From Physella acuta (taxonomy: Eukaryota > Mollusca > Gastropoda > Physidae): a stretch of DNA of 64,000 nucleotides. The stretch spans positions 298,501 through 362,500 of the forward strand of contig NW_026731940.1 in the NCBI RefSeq assembly GCF_028476545.1, written 5' to 3'. A program made the position numbers and the translations under genes. The notes below the pieces were generated by a model. The model made no database searches. It saw only the letters and a list, made by a program, of their open reading frames with translations, and was not told where the DNA came from. Below, in pieces: positions 62,201 to 64,000 of this stretch. Numbering within the stretch: position 1 is the first letter of the stretch; each line of letters opens with the position of its first letter.

Positions 62201-64000
62201 CTCCCACCCAAGAGCTGTAGCCCTCCCACCTAGAGCTGTAGCCCTCCCACCCAGAGCTGTAGCCCACCCAGAGCTGTAGCCCTCCCACACAGAGCTGTAG
62301 CCCTCCCACCCAAGAGCTGTAGCCCTCCCACCTAGAGCTGTAGCCCTCCCACCCAGAGCTGTAGCCCTCCCACCCAGAGCTGTAGCCCACCTAGAGCTGT
62401 AGCCCTCCCACCCAGAGCTGTAGCCCACCCACCCAGAGATGTAGCCCACCCACCCAGAGCTGTAGCCCTCCCACCCAGAGCTGTAGCCCTCCCACCCAGA
62501 GCTGTAGTCCTCCCACCCAGAGCTGTAGTCCTCCCACCCAGAGCTGTAGCCCTCCCACCCAGAGCTGTAGCCCTCCCACACAGAGCTGTAGCCCTCCCAC
62601 CCATAGCAGTAGTTTACAATCCTAGAGATGTAGCCCTCCCACCCAGAGCTGTAGCCCTCCCACCCATAGCAGTAGTTTACAATCCTAGAGATGTAGCCCT
62701 CTCACCCAGAGCTGTAGCCCTCCCACCCAGAGCTGTAGCCCTCCCACCCATAGCAGTAGTTTACAATCCTAGAGATGTAGCCCTCCCACCCAGAGCTGTA
62801 GCCCTCCCACCCAGAGCTGTAGCCCACTCAGAGCTGTAGCCCTCCCACTCAGAGCTGTAGCCCTCCCACCTAAAGCTGTAGCCCTCCCACCCAGAGCTGT
62901 AGCCCTCCCACCCAGAGCTGTAGCCATCCCACCCAGAGCTGTAGCCCTCCCACCCAGAGCTGTAGTCCTCCCACCCAGAGCTGTAGCCCTCCCACCCAGA
63001 GCTGTAGCCCTCCCACCCAGAGCTGTAGCCCTCCCACCCAGAGCTGTAGTTTACATACCCAGAGCTGTAGCCCTCCCACCCAGAGCTGTAGTCCTCCCAC
63101 CCAGAGCTGTAGACCTCCCACCCAGAGCTGTAGCCCTCCCACCCAGAGCTGTAGCCCTCCCACCCAGAGCTGTAGCCCTCCCACCCAAGAGCTGTAGCCC
63201 TCCCACCTAGAGCTGTAGCCCTCCCACCCAGAGCTGTAGCCCACCTAGAGCTGTAGCCCTCCCACCCAGAGCTGTAGCCCTCCCACCCAGAGCTGTAGCC
63301 CACCCACCCAGAGCTGTAGCCCTCCCACCCAGAGCTGTAGCCCTCCCACCCAGAGCTGTAGCCCTCCCACCCAGAGCTGTAGCCCTCCCACCCAGAGCTG
63401 TAGCCCTCCCACCCAGAGCTGTAGCCCTCCCACCCAGAGCTGTAGCCCACCTAGAGCTGTAGCCCTCCCACCCAGAGCTGTAGCCCACCCACCCAGAGCT
63501 GTAGCCCACCTAGAGCTGTAGCCCTCCCACCCAGAGCTGTAGCCCTCCCACCCAGAGCTGTAGCCCACCTAGAGCTGTAGCCCTCCCACCCAGAGCTGTA
63601 GCCCTCCCACCCAGAGCTGTAGCCCTCCCACCCAGAGCTGTAGCCCACCTAGAGCTGTAGCCCTCCAACCCAGAGCTGTAGCCCACCCAGAGCTGTAGCC
63701 CTCCCACCCAGAGCTGTAGCCCTCCCACCCAGAGCTGTAGCCCTCCCACCCAGAGCTGTAGCCCACCTAGAGCTGTAGCCCTCCCACCCAGAGCTGTAGC
63801 CCTCCCACCCAAAGCTGTAGCCCTCCCACCCAGAGCTGTAGCCCTCCCACCCAGAGCTGTAGTTTACATACCCAGAGCTGTAGCCCTCCCACCCAGAGCT
63901 GTAGCCCTCCCACCCAGAGCTGTAGCCCTCCCACACAGAGCTGTAGCCCTCCCACCCAAGAGCTGTAGCCCTCCCACCTAGAGCTGTAGCCCTCCCACCC
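59300..64000. repeat. 21-bp satellite with higher-order structure, running off the right edge
   Basis: The unit AGAGCTGTAGCCCTCCCACC plus one C repeats about 220 times. Variants (GTAGTTTACATACCC, GTAGTCCTCCC, GTAGCCCACCTAG) recur in long identical orders: the block with GTAGTCCTCCCAGAGCTG at 59831 reappears at 61189, giving a higher-order period of about 1,358 bp. As 21 is a multiple of 3 and the unit lacks minus-strand stops, all three minus frames stay open as 7-residue repeats (GGRATAL, GGLQLWV, WEGYSSG). Confidence 0.97.

Noticed and set aside
59323-63955. Open frames up to 261 codons in the 21-bp satellite
   Set aside because: All three minus frames are open for the same reason; simultaneous opening in every frame argues against coding.

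Overview
The window is AT-rich, intron-rich animal DNA packed with tandem repeats and small transposons. Cysteine-rich mucin-type domains (CTLD, CysD/WxxW, VWD, C8, TIL), short phase-matched exons, Helitron-like and hAT-like elements and tRNA-derived SINEs point to an invertebrate, most likely a mollusc (gastropod-like). The phylum is an inference from content, not shown by a marker gene.

Two host genes can be read, both on the minus strand and both starting with a signal peptide. Gene A runs from a CCAAT/TATA promoter near 26.9 kb and an ATG at 26749 leftwards to at least 3.35 kb, probably 1.66 kb and beyond the window. Seventeen exons join in phase. They encode a 590-residue, cysteine-free, Lys/Asp/Gly/Ser repeat region, a small GCRG-motif domain, a C-type-lectin-like domain, a mucin CysD (WxxW) domain, a linker, VWD, C8, TIL, EGF-like and the start of a second C-type-lectin-like domain. 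This is a gel-forming-mucin or bioadhesive type of secreted protein with an architecture I do not recognise.

Gene B lies directly upstream on the same strand (ATG 55602, stop 28031). It has 16 or 17 coding exons of 38-81 nt. Every intron is phase 1 and every internal exon is a multiple of 3, so any exon can be skipped in frame. Many exons encode variants of a DLxxLLxSL repeat or GLLG-type motifs. I recognise no known family; the layout resembles micro-exon genes. Both genes probably make secreted products, perhaps for the same mucus or matrix, but that is only suggested by adjacency and signal peptides.

Introns and flanks hold: a 342-bp satellite (16.86-20.28 kb), a 16-bp minisatellite (39.8-43.46 kb), a 21-bp satellite with a higher-order repeat (59.3 kb to the right edge), telomere-like CCCTAA repeats (34.5-34.9 kb), many (TA)n arrays, a set of Helitron-like 3' ends (hairpin, about 8 nt, CTAG, T), three short inverted-repeat elements with perfect 8-bp target duplications, five SINE copies, a LINE tail, a fossil LTR-type fragment with a proline-tRNA primer site, and a chimeric SmD3-RPL5 retropseudogene nested inside a Helitron-like element. 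The right 8 kb (55.6-64 kb) contains no gene that I can support.
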